The position numbers and the translations under genes were made by a program. From positions 59,790,896 through 59,854,895 of the forward strand of contig CM047426.1 in NCBI GenBank assembly GCA_026168455.1: a stretch of DNA of 64,000 nt, given 5' to 3'. Within the stretch, counting starts at the first letter, position 1. Every line of letters begins with the position of its first letter. The notes below the pieces were generated by a model. It searched no databases. It had not been told where the DNA came from and worked only from the letters and a program-made list of their open reading frames with translations. Origin of the DNA: Theocolax elegans (taxonomy: Eukaryota > Arthropoda > Insecta > Hymenoptera > Cerocephalidae). Below, piece by piece: positions 32,422 through 45,008 of the stretch.

Positions 32422-34814
32422 TATGATCGTGTTTATTTTAGATGAGTATATGTAAATTAGTTACACAGCCTTTTTTCTTTAAAGTTAAATGTGACATTTT
32501 TATGTTCATTTTTTAAATGAAAAACATTACATTTTTTAAATAATTAGTAAACCAATTGGGTTTATCAAGGCAGAAATTGCATTTTTATAGATACACCAAA
32601 TTCGCTGTGTAAAGTTGAAGTTTATATGCATATAAATTTTAATTTTCTTGGATTAAAGCCCTTCAACAACTTTTATCCTGCAAGGAGTTTTTTGTATTTG
32701 CACCTGTTTTAAGCCTATTTTTGATATTATTTTAATATTTTACTTAATGAATGTGTTAAAAATCATCAAAAAAGAATATTTTTTATAATATATTTTATAA
32801 ACATGACATTTCACATAATATTTTATAAAAATTACAAAAATATTTTTATAACCGTACTCTACCCTTAACACCAACAATGATAATTTGCGCATTGCGAAGA
32901 GGATTATGGTATAATTAATGTGGTGACTGAGATGTCGTTTTTGTAAACAAAAATTGAGAAATAAACAAAATATGATAGTTAACTACCAAAGTTTTAAAAT
33001 TAATCAAAATTTCTTTAAAATTACATGTAACTACTATTGTACAGACGATTGAAAAGAGTGTGAGAACTCGATATATTTTGTGTCGACTTTCCAATATTTT
33101 GGTTTTTTAAAAGAGGTTATAGATTAAAAAAAACATCAAAGACAGAACTGAAAATAAAGTTCAACTGAAAACTTGATCATCTAATGACTATCAATTATTT
33201 CGTGACATTCAAAGAATCCGTCAAATGTCAATCATTCGTGAGATTTCGACTCCATTTTCATCATTATTGCAGGGGTCCTTTATAGTATATGAGCGGGCAA
33301 TCGTTTCAAAAAGGCATCTCGAATCTTGATCTCGCGTAGACGAGTTGAAAAGATGTGAGAACTCCATATGTTTTGTGTCAACTTTCCAATGTTTTCGTTT
33401 TATTTGATAATTTTAAATAACTATTTATACATTATTGGATGAGAGTTAGGCTCTTGGATAGTGTATTTGATGAAAACCTGATGTCGTTTCTGCAGACCAA
33501 GACATGTTGTACTGAAGTCATTTAGATTTTTCGTGTATAGTTATAACACACGCTCCGTAAAATATATTTATGCTTCCAGCGTTAGCCAACATATGAATAT
33601 TGTATTCGACTCTTACGGCGAGGATGTGCTGGTAAGGTATACATTTCAAGAATCATATATTTTTTCAATGCATGATCCATTTAATAGTAACATAATAAGG
33701 GCTCTGCAACAGTGGAAGTTAAGGAAAGAAAAGTATACTGTTAAATTTTGACGCTAATAATGATAGAATTAAATACAGAAAGAAAATAAATATGACAAAG
33801 AGTAAAAAATAAGTATATATATATTGTGTCTGTGTAAAAATAATCATTATAGGTTATTATAAAGAAGGTGTGTGTGCGTGTGTTCAGAAAGAAAGTGAAA
33901 TATGTCCATATATTTAATAAAATGCACACACATAAAATAATTTCCATTTGGGGGGGTATCGTAATTTTAAATAAATTGGTGTAATATAATGTGTTTACAG
34001 AATACATAAAATATAAGCATGTTATATACTCTCATAAATTATATTTTTCTTTAATAGCGGTGGTAACATTTTTTATAAAGTGGTATAAAATACTGTCGTT
34101 GTGTTATATATGGTTTTAATTTGTATGTGAATGTAGTATTATTTCAAAGTGATGGTTTTTATAATGCATATTTAAAAATTTTGGTATTTAATAGAATCTG
34201 TATAGTAATTGTTATTATAAAATTGAGTGTTATGAAAATCATTTTTTACGCACGTTGGGTGAGTGATTGTATCTAAATGGCGGCTCTGTCGAAATATTTT
34301 ATACATGATATATGCAAATATAATTCTAATTGTAAAATTTTAACAAATTTAAGTTTTTAAATAATAATTTTAAATACCTGTTTATACGTTATTAGAAGAA
34401 TTAAACTTTCGGTCGTTGTATTTTGGGAAACTCTTTTTTGAATTCTTGATTCTTGATTCTTGAACATGATTCTTTTTTGAAGTCTGTAAGTTTTGTCGAA
34501 CGGCAGGCTATTATCAATTATTTTGCATATTTATTTTAATGATTCAGTAGTAGTAATATTTCAATGGATTTTTCTTATATTTCATTTTTTTTATTTATTA
34601 TAACTAATGTAATGATTTGTCATTTACAATATGATATGTTGCAGCCGATTTTCAATTGTATTTTAATGATTTTCAGCGCAAACAATTATTAATTATTATG
34701 CATATTCACTTTAATCATTCAATAGTTGTAATATTTTAATGTTTTTTTTCATACTTCCATTTTTATTTATTTATAAAATTTATATAAAATGTGTATAAAT
34801 TTTCGTCTACACAT
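32422..34814. other. AT-rich region without recognisable gene
   Basis: It holds a ~65-bp direct repeat (33048-33115 and 33345-33410; AAAAGA-TGTGAGAACTC, then TTTTGTGTC-ACTTTCCAAT) and a short run of TTGATTC units near 34445. A 72-codon frame (33533-33751, plus strand, VFDSYGEDVLVRYTF) is not recognised and may be chance. The 3' end of Helitron H1 should lie near 34500-34814, but its terminal hairpin was not resolved. Confidence 0.4.
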
Positions 34815-35650
34815 TTACAATACTTTTTTAAACACTATATTGTTAGTGTAAATTTTGATTTTATTTTTTAATGTATCATTTTCTATTTTTGCATTGTTTA
34901 ACAGTAATATTTTTAAATTTTTTCTACTTTTAGCTCTTGAAAGAGCTACGTATAATTGACCATGGCTAAAAATTGGAGATGGTAAATAGATACCAACTTG
35001 TTTGTATGACTGTCCTTGTGATTTGTTAATAGTCATTGCAAAACCTAATCGAATGGGAAATTGTTTATTGTTTATATCTTCTTTAGATGGTGACAAAGTG
35101 ATTCTTGGTATTAAAACTAATTTTCCAATTTTTTTTCCGCTTATAATTTCTGCTTTAATTAAATGTTTCATAAGTTTTATTACTAATAATCTTGTTCCAT
35201 TACAAAGACCTTCATTCACATTTAAATTTCTTAGAAGAATTACTATTGCACCTACTTTTAATTGTAATTTATGTAGAGGAAGTCCATTAGGTGTAAGGGA
35301 ATTAAGAAATTCTGTAGGTAACATGACATCTAAGTTTTCTCCATTATCATCTTCTGCTATATCTACACTTAAGTATTCAATAATTTGCCCTTCCATTATA
35401 GCCAAAATTTTATTATTTATTTCAATTACGTCGTTGTTGGTGAAGGCTAATATAACTTTATCATTTATTTTTATTTCGTTTCCAAAAATTTCTGCAATGA
35501 TATCATTTTCTTTTGTTATTAAATCAAGAGGGATTTCAAGCAGTTCATTTTCTTCTTCATACATATTGAAACGTTTACCTTCACTTACATTTAATAACCA
35601 TTGTCTAAAATAATTGTCATTATCTGTCACTCGAAGATTTTCATTTAGTG
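34815..35650 (-). pseudogene. Helitron H1 helicase, C-terminal part
   Basis: A 277-codon frame from LNENLRVTD to the stop at 34815. PIF1-like superfamily 1 helicase features: VILAFTNNDVIEINNKIL, RLGFAMTINKSQGQS, HGQLYVALSRAKS (motifs V/VI). It would unwind DNA during rolling-circle transposition. The N-terminal half lies beyond the solo LTR at 36678. Confidence 0.9.
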
Positions 35651-36677
35651 TGTGACGGAAATCGTCACACAATCTATTCACGACGAATAGAGTATTTAAA
35701 TTGTCGAATTGTAAGTCGTCGGAGCCTTTCGTATGTCAAGGCCAACCGACGACACTTGTTTATTTTTCTACAAATGTACGATTACGCGCGCAATAGTACG
35801 TAGGGATGAGAGCGCGAGTGTGTGTGTGTTCCCCACTCTCATCCCTTTTTCGAAAATTAGGCGATTGCCTAATCAGTATGTCCCGATCCGCCGCTCGAGG
35901 CGGACGAAATAAATCCGGACCGATCGAGAGTTTTTCTGGCTAATAAGGCGCGTGAGGCGCAAAGCCATCGGGTATCCGGACATCCTCGTGAGTGAGCCGC
36001 GAGTGATTTCTGGTGTGTGTTAAGGACGGGAGTGTTGGTGTGAGTGCGGACGCGGATCGCGAGGCACTCGCCGCGGCACAGGGCCGCCTTCCACCACCGC
36101 AGCCAACGTCGTTCTCCGTTGCCCAGGAGGACACAGGGACAAGGATCGGCTGGGCCATCCACGGGGCGCACCCCGGTAAGTCCTCTTGTATTACCGCGCG
36201 TTCCCCCCCTTCCCCCGAGTGTATGTGTGTGAGTACATCGGGAGTGTATTCGGGTACGCCGGTACCCGAATAGCGGGGTTCAGGAAGGAGTCAACCGCAG
36301 GCGAGGATCTCGATCCGGTTGACTCCCGGACTTCCGCCCGCGCGAAGCAATATTTGTCGCGGCACACGGCCTGGATGGCCATCTTGTTAAAATAAATTAA
36401 TAAATGTTTTATTCATTTTTATTTTAATTAATTGTGTGTTTCTTTTATTCTCCCCGCTCCCGCCGACATCCTTTAAATTTATAATTCGTCGAGGCAAGGA
36501 GGATTGCCCGAATCCTCCATACCGATCGTCCCAGCGAACTCGCGTTCCTGGCGACAGCCCGCAGTTCGGATCAATAATAAATTAATTGTGTGCGCGGTAT
36601 TGGGCAACGCGGCCCAACGGTTTATATTAATTACATTAATTAATTAATTTAATCGGGTACGCGAATACCACGTCACA
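35651..36677 (+). repeat. Gypsy-3 solo LTR inserted in the Helitron helicase
   Basis: 1027 bp, TGTGACGGAAAT to CGTCACA, reverse complement of the LTR family at 26610. The target duplication AGTG is at 35647-35650 and 36678-36681. Removing LTR plus one AGTG joins the helicase codons for RMTL and NENLRV in frame. Open frames in its GC-rich middle are not genes. Confidence 0.95.
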
Positions 36678-37344
36678 AGTGTCATACGTATAAAATTCGG
36701 CCATAAGTAACTGTTTTTAACTGAATTTTCAATAACTTCAGTACGACTACCATGTCGTATAACTGGTAATGTTTGCCTAAAATCGCCTGAAACAACCAAC
36801 ATTTTACCACCAAATATTTTTTTATTATTACATATATCTTGAAATAGGCGATTGACTGCTTCAAAAGCATATTTCGATGTCATAGATATTTCATCCCATA
36901 TTATAATTTGAACTTCTTTTAAATTTTTACCATCTATTGAATTAGATTTAATATTACATATAGTACATTCTATGATATTAAGTGGTAGTTTAAATGTTGT
37001 GTGTACTGTTTCCCGTTATGTAATAAATTTGCTGCAATCCCTGTCCAAGCAACACATAAAAATGAAATGTTTGAGAATTTAAGATAGTCTATTAGAACAT
37101 TAAGTAAACAGCTTTTCCCACTTCCTCCTTGTCCATCAATAAAAAAGCTTTTTTTGTCTTCAATTTTTAAATGTTGCACGATAGTATCGAAAATGTCTTT
37201 GTTATGATTTTTTAAAGAATTTACTTTGACGTTTATTTCAGTAAATGTGCAACTTTTGTTATGTGTTGTTGATTTATCAGCATAATCTTCTATAAATACA
37301 GATATAACGGGTAAATTAAAATTATTTAAAGAATAACCATTCAA
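36678..37344 (-). pseudogene. Helitron H1 helicase, N-terminal part
   Basis: Frame 37344-36970 has the Walker A motif (FIDGQGGSGKSCL) and VAWTGIAANLL. After a frameshift, 36883-36678 continues with AFEAVNRLFQDI, GKMLVVSGDFRQTLPVI (Walker B region) and SYLWPNFIRMTL. It joins the C-terminal part across the solo LTR. The pre-helicase spacer continues upstream. Confidence 0.88.
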
Positions 37345-38155
37345 TTGTAGGTTCTTATCAATAATGTTTAATGCTAGGTTTTCATCAGCATTTTGTTCAT
37401 ATTTTGGGTGGTAAAAAAAGTGTTTCTATTTTTCGTACAAATCTCTTGCATTAATAGGATTGTAAAAAATACAAATATATGCAAATAATTCACAAAGAGC
37501 AGTAGGAAAGTGTAATTGTGTTGCTTCTTCCAAACATCTGTCCCATTCTTTATCTTCATTAACCAAATGTCTAGCTATAGAAGCTTCATAAAATGTAGAA
37601 TAAATTATATCATCAACAGTACGTAAATCCTGAAATGATGATACTCCTTTGACATGTAAAAGTAATAATCTTATAAAATATCGTTTTCGATCCTTTGGAT
37701 TCACTAAATACATTCTGCTTAATACAGGTTTTTTTGTTTTTTTTTCTTTTATTCCATGTTTTTGAATTATTATCAAATACATAATTTAATGGTATTTCTG
37801 ATTATAAATAATTTCGTGCATCAGAATCGATTTGATTTAATTTTAAGTATGATGTTAATGTCGTTTCTACATTTTTTTTTAAATTTCTGTTTCTTTTCCT
37901 TCTTTATAATACACTTCTTGTTCATCTTCATTGTGAATAGCTAATCTTATTATGGTATGTGAAAGTTCGTGTAGAGGGTATTCTAATAGTATTATATTCA
38001 TTGCTTTCAATATCTTCATCATGAGTTAAATTAGAACTGTCTTTTGATCTGATACCTGTGTCACGTATTTCTATGTTCGCACAGTCATGTCCTTTATAAC
38101 ACTATTTAAATAAGTATTTTATACATTGGACTGTTCAGCATACTTCGACATTAAT
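37345..38155 (-). pseudogene. Helitron H1 region between Rep and helicase
   Basis: Frame 37782-37426 carries the Helitron pattern LSRMYLVNPKDRKRYFIRLLLLHVKG and FQDLRTVDD. Upstream, in shifted frames, CYKGHDCANIEIRD and HELSHTIIRLAIHNEDEQEVYYKEG are visible, both standard in Helitron proteins. In-frame TGA and TAG occur near 38120-38090. The segment is joined to 45643 across the BEL element. Confidence 0.8.
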
Positions 38156-38160
38156 GTGAC

Positions 38161-38789
38161 TGTTCCGTACGGAAGATAATCTTTTTCATCTTTTTGCTTC
38201 TGACTACTTTGAGACGCGCGCGCTCTCTTATAATATACAAAACACGCTCAGCCAATAGCGCGCTTAACTATAATAATCACGCGTTCCGTCTTTTCGGCGC
38301 TTCAAGTAGTGGGGCGAAGGGGGGAGAGATTTTTGACGACAAAGTCCGCGCCGCGCGACTCATATATAATAATCAGTCGGAGATCGCGAGATTAACGTCG
38401 TGGATTACGTCCGGATTTTTTATTTCACGGGATCTTCCTTTTTCCTTTTACATCATTTTCATTACGTCAATTCGTAACGATCTGATCGTTTCGCAGAGCC
38501 CTCGGCGTTTCTTTCTTACACGAATATTTCGCGGGGCTCTCAGCGCTTACTTCTAAAAATCTCATCGCCGCGCGGTGCAACGAGCAATTCCAACGCTTGT
38601 ATAAAGGATCAATTCGTGGGGTTTTTATGCCGCAAGGCTTTTCCCCAAGAGCCATTAAACAACTTATCCAGGCTCAATCGACGAGTTATTTTTTTTGATC
38701 CGGCACCTCTTCCTTTCCAATTCAATTTTGGTTTTCATTCGAAACAACAGAGCGACTTCATGTTGAAGAAACTCTGAGAATCACGAACA
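38161..38789 (+). repeat. BEL 5' LTR
   Basis: 629 bp, same as 45009-45637. It contains CTTATAATATAC, a TATA-like box, about 70 bp from the start. Confidence 0.97.
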
Positions 38790-38792
38790 TTT

Positions 38793-38810
38793 TGGTGCCT
38801 CCTGTGAGGT
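38793..38810 (+). promoter_or_regulatory. BEL primer-binding site
   Basis: TGGTGCCTCCTGTGAGG begins 3 bp after the LTR. It is complementary to a tRNA ending GGAGGCACCA. The tRNA identity was not determined. Confidence 0.75.
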
Positions 38811-39760
38811 TCTCGCGAAAGTGTTAACAAAGGGTTTCAACATCGATACTAGCCAGCACGAGCGAGTCTTTACCATCAAGCCATTGTCTCCAGGAGCCGA
38901 CGTCGCCCAGCGGCCTACCGAGTGACTTCCAGATAAATTTAAGTATTAGATTACAGTTTATAAATTTGAATTAATTATTTGTTTGAATTAAACTTTAAAG
39001 AAGACTAAATTCTTTATTATCAATTTATTTTATTTTTAATTTCTTAATATAAATTCATTAAATTTACGGAAAGCAAACTATTAATATAGATTTCATTTCA
39101 TAAGAAAAATTTAATTTAAAATCATTATATTTCGTAATATTATACGTTCTGTTTAATTTATATATTCTGGTCTTAATTCAAATTTATGCACGTTATTATT
39201 TAAACATATTTCATATATTTCATTTATATATTTCCTATATTTCGTTTCTTTATATTTTTTGCATTTATCTACATATCGTTTAATAGTTCGACATTTGGTT
39301 CCTGTTCGAACAGCAAATAGATTATTTAATTTTCCGTTAATTTCATATAGAATTTCTCTTCTTTGTAATCGTACTGAATTAACAAGGTCAGGCGTGTTTA
39401 CGTGCGAATCGACGGTTGGCTTTACAAGTCTCGGCGTGTCGATTAGCGAGTGAAAAACAAACAAACAGCAAGACATAGGAGCGTAAAGTCGTTTGTTGCC
39501 TATTGATAAAATTATCCTTATAAATAAGTAATTATAAACGGCGAGATTAAACTATATTAATACAAACGAATAACATCTTAGAATTAAATTATAAACAATT
39601 TCGCGATTTAATTCAATTAAAATTAATTCGAAGTTTCTAATATTTTTCTTTTTTCTCTTTATTGCTTAAAATTAATAATATTAATAATATTTAGTTTTTA
39701 AAAAAAAAAAAACTTTCGATTAATTCGCGTTAAAAAACTTAATTTAAATTTAAATTTAAA
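38811..39760 (+). other. BEL 5' leader
   Basis: Non-coding leader of about 0.95 kb. An antisense frame of 107 codons (39476-39153) lies in it but has no recognisable domain. Confidence 0.6.
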
Positions 39761-41032
39761 ATGAATCGCGTAAAGCAAATTCATCAGAAACGCGCGACGT
39801 TAAAAACCCAATTAACGAATATTGAAAGGTTAATTGCGGAAAATGAAGTAGATGCTACGAATTTAAAAATGCGGGTCAAAAGATTGACGGATTTGTTTCA
39901 TGCGTACGAGGAATTACATGATGAACTCGCGATAATAAATCCCGAGGACGAAGGTCTGAACGATTTTGACGAAATTCAAAATCGGTATTACGAAATCGCG
40001 AGCAAACTCGAAGCGTGGGAGCAACCGTCAACTTTGTCGCGCACGGACAACCTAAACGTAACCTCAATTCCGGTCGACAACAACACGCGTCGCATTAAAT
40101 TGCCGGTTGCCGAGTTACCTAAATTCGACGGTAATTTGGAAAAATGGTTGTCCTTTAAAAATACTTTTATAACAATGATTGATTCCCTTAAAGATATAAG
40201 TAACCTACAAAAGTTCTTATATTTAAAGGATTCGTTACAAGGCGACGCGTTAAACAAGATTTCCATTTATAACGTAAGCGAGGAGAATTATCAAAATGCG
40301 TGGAAACTTTTAACCGAATCCTACGATAAAAAGCGCATTTTAATATCTAAACATCTTGACGCTATTCTCGATTTACCCGTGCAACAAAAGGCCACGCCAC
40401 AAGGTTTGACAAAACTCGTCGACGATATGCGCCAACATGTAAATATGCTCGGTTCATTAAACGTGCATCCCGAACCGCATTTATTAATTCGAATAATCGA
40501 ACGCGCATTGCCTTTAAACATTCGCGTAAAATGGGAGGAGACTCTCAAATTAGACGTTTTCCCAACACTCGAGCAATTATACACCTTTATATCGGAAGCG
40601 GCTTTTCGGATTTTAACGCTCGAGCAGAATAATACACCGCGTAAATCTCAAGAACATGGCGGCAAACGACAATACGCGGGAAAAGAGACGAATTCGAACA
40701 AGTTTCGTAAGGGAGAAACGGGCGCACGTGCGTTGGTTACTAATGCTACGCAGAACTGCCCGCTGTGCGGAAAGGAAAGGCACTTTTTGTACAAATGTCC
40801 AACTTTCGCGAATATGCCCATACAGAGTAGATGGGATTTTGTTAAAAAATCAAAACTTTGCAGAAATTGTCTGCGACAGCATAGTGGAAGTTGTCGTTCC
40901 TCGCACTGCAAGGCATGCCAAAAATATCATAACACTCTTTTGCATGATTCAGGTAGATCGAATGCATCAACGAAAGAGGGCGCAAAAGTCGAAAGCGCTG
41001 AGCCCGTTAAATCATCGACTAATTCAATATGA
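39761..41032 (+). CDS. gag: BEL/Pao gag
   Basis: 423 codons starting MNRVKQIHQKRATLK. An N-terminal coiled coil is followed by the DUF1759-type capsid region (LPKFDGNLEKWLSFKNTF, about residue 120-320). Cys/His clusters follow: CPLCGKERHFLYKC, then CRNCLRQHSGSCRSSHCKACQKYHNTLLH. It packages element RNA into particles. The ORF is intact and ends in TGA followed by CTAG. Pol continues in the same frame after two codons, so gag-pol is probably made by stop-codon readthrough, with gag alone as the main product. Confidence 0.95.
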   Translation: MNRVKQIHQKRATLKTQLTNIERLIAENEVDATNLKMRVKRLTDLFHAYEELHDELAIINPEDEGLNDFDEIQNRYYEIASKLEAWEQPSTLSRTDNLNVTSIPVDNNTRRIKLPVAELPKFDGNLEKWLSFKNTFITMIDSLKDISNLQKFLYLKDSLQGDALNKISIYNVSEENYQNAWKLLTESYDKKRILISKHLDAILDLPVQQKATPQGLTKLVDDMRQHVNMLGSLNVHPEPHLLIRIIERALPLNIRVKWEETLKLDVFPTLEQLYTFISEAAFRILTLEQNNTPRKSQEHGGKRQYAGKETNSNKFRKGETGARALVTNATQNCPLCGKERHFLYKCPTFANMPIQSRWDFVKKSKLCRNCLRQHSGSCRSSHCKACQKYHNTLLHDSGRSNASTKEGAKVESAEPVKSSTNSI

Positions 41033-41038
41033 CTAGAT
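41030..41038 (+). promoter_or_regulatory. Putative readthrough stop TGA-CTAG between gag and pol
   Basis: Gag and pol share one frame: AAT TCA ATA TGA CTA GAT ATG. UGA followed by CUAG is the best-known leaky stop context in animal genes and alphaviruses. Reinitiation at the ATG six bases later is the alternative. Confidence 0.6.
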
Positions 41039-44000
41039 ATGTGCGTTTTTAATTCAATTTCTCGAGCGCCTAGGTCGCAACTAATGATGAGTGCCGTAAT
41101 TCGCGTCAAAGATTTTGAAGGTAAATTTCAACAGGCTCGAGCGTTGCTAGACACTTGCGCGACGGCACACATTATTACGGAAGACTTCGCGCGTAGTTTA
41201 AAATTACCTATTCGACCATATTCAATTTCAATCGGCGCTATTGATGATATGAACACAATTTCAAAGGGTATAGTTGAATTTACATTTTATTCGTTGCACA
41301 CCAACTTTAACAAAAAACTTTCATTCATTGTAGTACCGAAAATCGCCGAAAACGTGCCGAGTGAAATTTTTCCACGCGAACGTGTTACAATTCCGTCGCA
41401 TTTAATGCTGGCCGATCCGCAATTCCATCTACCGCGACCCGCAGATTTGATTATTGGTTCGGGCGCAACGATGTCATTATTATCTATTGGACAAATCAAT
41501 CTATCTCGCGACGGTTGCGATCTTTTTCTTCAAAAAACGCAGTTAGGTTGGGTAGTCGTGGGCGGTGTAGCTTCGTGCGACGGAAGGGGACATGTTTCGT
41601 GTAAACTCACGGAATTAACAGACCAAATTGCAAGGTTTTGGTTGTTAGATGACACAACCGCTAAATGTTTAAAATCCGGGGAAGGTTTAGAGTGCGAAAC
41701 TCACTATGCACAAAATACAACGCGGGATGCATCCGGGCGATATATTGTCCGACTTCCTTTTCGTACGGCGGAGCGTGATTTCGGTGACTCGCGGACCGTC
41801 GCTTTGCGTCGCTTTCACGGATTACAAAAAAAACTTAACGCTAACCCGGAGCTTAGAGAGGAATATACGCGCGTCATGGATGAATATATTCAGTTAGGCC
41901 ACATGTCGTTAATAACAGATGAGACTTCGAGCGGCTATTATCTCCCCCACCACGCAGTAATCAAGACAACGAGTGCCACAACGAAAGTACGCGTCGTATT
42001 CGATGCGTCTGCAAAGTCTAATAAGGGAACATCGCTTAATGATTCGTTGATGGTCGGCCCAACAATTCAGGACAAGCTTTTTGAGCATATTTTACGATTT
42101 AGAACCTTTAAATACGTGCTTATAGCGGACATAGAGAAGATGTATCGGCAAATTTGGATACATGAAGACGATCGACGTTTTCAACGAATATTCTGGTTCC
42201 AAGAGGGCCGCGTACGCGTATTCAATCTTAACACAGTTACTTTCGGTGTATCGTCAGCTCCGTTTCTCGCCATCCGTACGATTGAACAGCTCGCATGCGA
42301 TGAAAGCAAGGAATTTTCAATTGGAGCCGAAATTTTAAAAAATCATTTATACGTAGACGACTTAGTTACCGGGGCTAACACTTTGAATGACTTAATATTA
42401 ATACGCGAACAAATTATTGAAATATTAAACCGCGGCGGCTTTAATATACGACAATGGGCCTCGAATGCGCCACAAGCTCTCGATAATTTAAATGAAAATA
42501 ATGTCGATGTAGAATTTCTCGCGGATAAAGATGCCACGCGTAAAACATTAGGAATTTCTTGGAACGCGAGTCGCGACGAATTACAATATAACGTCGAGCC
42601 TATTAAAAATACAAACAAAATTACTAAACGTCATATTTTATCGGAAATTGCAAGAATTTTTGATCCCGCCGGATTACTCGGTCCGATAATTCTCACTTCT
42701 AAAGTCATTATGCAAGAGTGTTGGAAATCTAAACTCACGTGGGATGAATCGGTGCCGAGCGCGTTACATTCATCGTGGTTAACTTTTGCAGAACAACTTC
42801 CATTAATTGATCAATTAACTATAAAACGTCGGGTACTAATCAGTGACGCAGTCAACATTCAATTACACGGTTTTTGCGACGCGAGTAATCTTGGATACGG
42901 TGCGTGTTTGTATGTGCGGTCCGCTAACGAACGAGGCGAGGTACTTACTCGACTTTTCTGCGCTAAATCGCGCGTTGCTCCGCTTAAGGATATGACTATA
43001 CCTCGGCTCGAGCTTTGCGGTGCCTTGACGCTTGCTCGCTTATATCGTGAAGCATTTAAATCGTTTACATTCAAACCGGATAAAGTTATTTTTTGGTCGG
43101 ATTCCACGATCGTCTTACACTGGTTGAAAAAATCTCCGAGCGCGTTAAAGGTGTTCGAAGCGAATCGCGTACAAGAGATTCAAGAGATTAGCGAGAACTT
43201 CGAATGGCGACATGTTCGATCGGAGCACAATGCGGCGGATTCGTTGTCACGGGGTCAACTTCCGCGCGATTTGTTAAAAAACGAATCGTGGTTTCAAGGT
43301 CCATTGTGGCTTAAACTTTCAGAGAATCAATGGCCTGTTTCTTTAGAAATTCCCGTTAAAGATGTACCCGGATTAAAGAAAATAGTTTGTTTAAATACGC
43401 AAATTGACGCAGACAGTATATTTCATAGATTTTCTTCGTACTCGCGTTTATTACGAGTTATTGCTTATTGTTTGCGTTTTTTAAAATCAAATCGACACAA
43501 AGATTGTTTAACCGTGGAGGAGATCAATGGGGCTGAGCGACGGATATTTAAACTCATCCAACAAACGCAATTTTCGGACGAAATACGACGCCTTTCTGAA
43601 TCGGGGAGAGCGAAACATAAAAAACTTGCCGCATTAGATCCAATCGTCGATGAAGCGGGTTTGCTTCGCGTTGGTGGCCGTTTGCAAAACGCGAACATTT
43701 CATACAATAAAAAACATCCGATTCTACTCCCTTCACATCATCACGTCACGGACCTTATTATTCGACACACTCATGAGAAACTTTTTCATACCGGAATTCA
43801 GTCAACTTTACATAACATTCGTCATCGCTTTTGGATTCTCGACGGTAAAAACCAAGTTCGTCGGGTTGTTCGTCACTGCGTTAGATGTATTCGTTTTCGT
43901 GCATCTTCCGTCGAGTATAAAATGGCTAGTTTACCCAAATCTAGATTCGAAGAGAACGCGACGGCATTCTATCATACAGGCGTTGACTTTTTCGGGCCCT

Positions 44001-44884
44001 TATTTATCAAGGAAAGAAAACAACGTAATCGAGGCCGAATAAAGGTGTACGGCTGCGTTTTCATCTGCATGTCAACAAAAGCCGTGCACATCGAAATTGT
44101 CAGCGATCTAACTACCGATGCGTTTCTCGCGGCTCTAAAGCGTTTCATCGGACGTAGAGGCATGCCCGCGCACATCCACTCTGATAACGGTACTAATTTT
44201 GTGGGCGCGAACAACCAACTTCGCGAATTGTATGCTCTAATGGAATCAGAAGAATTCAAAGCTCAAGTTAATGACTTTTCGGTCGCTAGAAAAATTAATT
44301 GGCACTTTATTCCACCCCTTTCACCTCACTTCGGAGGCTTATGGGAGGCGGCCGTTAAGTCTTTTAAGCACCATTTCAAACGTGTAGTCGGGGACCGTTT
44401 ATTTACATTCGAAGAAATAAATACTTTTGCAATAGAAATAGAGGCTATTTTAAATTCGCGGCCGTTATGTCCATTATCCACCGATCCCAATGATCCGGTT
44501 GCCCTAACACCTGCTCATCTTCTCGTAGGACGACCACTCACGATGCTGCCGGAAGATAATTATCTTTCTATTTCAGAAAATCGTTTATCATCGTGGCGAT
44601 CAATAACCAAGGCTCGTCAAGATTTCTGGCGTAGGTGGTATTTAGAATATCTCAATGAACTGCAAAGTCGACAAAAGTGGACAGACTCAAAGGTCGAACT
44701 TACAAAAGATGCAATCGTCATTTTAATAGACAAGAATCAACCTTGTATGAGGTGGCAGCTGGGGCGTGTGGTGGACGTACATCCTGGAGATGATGGCATA
44801 GTTCGAGTCGCATCGATTAAAACAACGCAAGGAATCGTCAAACGCAACGCGAAATCCATCTGTATTCTTCCAACCTCGGCTTAA
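41039..44884 (+). CDS. pol: BEL/Pao pol: protease, RT, RNase H, integrase
   Basis: 1281 codons without interruption. Domains: aspartic protease ([12 protein letters not shown], about residue 33, DTC in place of the usual DTG/DSG); RT ([11 protein letters not shown] near 315, [15 protein letters not shown], catalytic YVDD near 438); RNase H ([17 protein letters not shown] near 610, [21 protein letters not shown]); integrase zinc finger (HEKLFHTG ... HCVRCIRF near 910-950); and DDE core (GVDFFGPLF near 981, HSDNGTNF near 1047, [13 protein letters not shown] near 1101). The DUF5641-type C-terminus follows ([14 protein letters not shown]). Everything needed for retrotransposition seems present. 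It could start from the ATG at 41039 or from gag by readthrough. Confidence 0.96.
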   Translation: MCVFNSISRAPRSQLMMSAVIRVKDFEGKFQQARALLDTCATAHIITEDFARSLKLPIRPYSISIGAIDDMNTISKGIVEFTFYSLHTNFNKKLSFIVVPKIAENVPSEIFPRERVTIPSHLMLADPQFHLPRPADLIIGSGATMSLLSIGQINLSRDGCDLFLQKTQLGWVVVGGVASCDGRGHVSCKLTELTDQIARFWLLDDTTAKCLKSGEGLECETHYAQNTTRDASGRYIVRLPFRTAERDFGDSRTVALRRFHGLQKKLNANPELREEYTRVMDEYIQLGHMSLITDETSSGYYLPHHAVIKTTSATTKVRVVFDASAKSNKGTSLNDSLMVGPTIQDKLFEHILRFRTFKYVLIADIEKMYRQIWIHEDDRRFQRIFWFQEGRVRVFNLNTVTFGVSSAPFLAIRTIEQLACDESKEFSIGAEILKNHLYVDDLVTGANTLNDLILIREQIIEILNRGGFNIRQWASNAPQALDNLNENNVDVEFLADKDATRKTLGISWNASRDELQYNVEPIKNTNKITKRHILSEIARIFDPAGLLGPIILTSKVIMQECWKSKLTWDESVPSALHSSWLTFAEQLPLIDQLTIKRRVLISDAVNIQLHGFCDASNLGYGACLYVRSANERGEVLTRLFCAKSRVAPLKDMTIPRLELCGALTLARLYREAFKSFTFKPDKVIFWSDSTIVLHWLKKSPSALKVFEANRVQEIQEISENFEWRHVRSEHNAADSLSRGQLPRDLLKNESWFQGPLWLKLSENQWPVSLEIPVKDVPGLKKIVCLNTQIDADSIFHRFSSYSRLLRVIAYCLRFLKSNRHKDCLTVEEINGAERRIFKLIQQTQFSDEIRRLSESGRAKHKKLAALDPIVDEAGLLRVGGRLQNANISYNKKHPILLPSHHHVTDLIIRHTHEKLFHTGIQSTLHNIRHRFWILDGKNQVRRVVRHCVRCIRFRASSVEYKMASLPKSRFEENATAFYHTGVDFFGPLFIKERKQRNRGRIKVYGCVFICMSTKAVHIEIVSDLTTDAFLAALKRFIGRRGMPAHIHSDNGTNFVGANNQLRELYALMESEEFKAQVNDFSVARKINWHFIPPLSPHFGGLWEAAVKSFKHHFKRVVGDRLFTFEEINTFAIEIEAILNSRPLCPLSTDPNDPVALTPAHLLVGRPLTMLPEDNYLSISENRLSSWRSITKARQDFWRRWYLEYLNELQSRQKWTDSKVELTKDAIVILIDKNQPCMRWQLGRVVDVHPGDDGIVRVASIKTTQGIVKRNAKSICILPTSA

Positions 44885-45008
44885 TCACACACACATTACA
44901 CGTCACATTTCATTGTAACAACAATCACACTCTAATTTCTACTTATCATGTCATGTATATTTTTTTATTTTTGTAAAATTGATCGTTGCACTCTCAACGG
45001 GGGGAGTA
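44885..45008 (+). promoter_or_regulatory. BEL 3' leader and polypurine tract
   Basis: Short non-coding stretch ending AACGGGGGGAGTA directly before the 3' LTR, the expected plus-strand primer. Confidence 0.8.

Noticed and set aside
33533..33751. 72-codon plus-strand frame as a gene
   Set aside because: AT-rich surroundings, no known domain, no supporting signals. Kept only as a note.
39153..39476. 107-codon antisense frame in the BEL leader
   Set aside because: No recognisable domain. Lies in a non-coding leader opposite to gag-pol.
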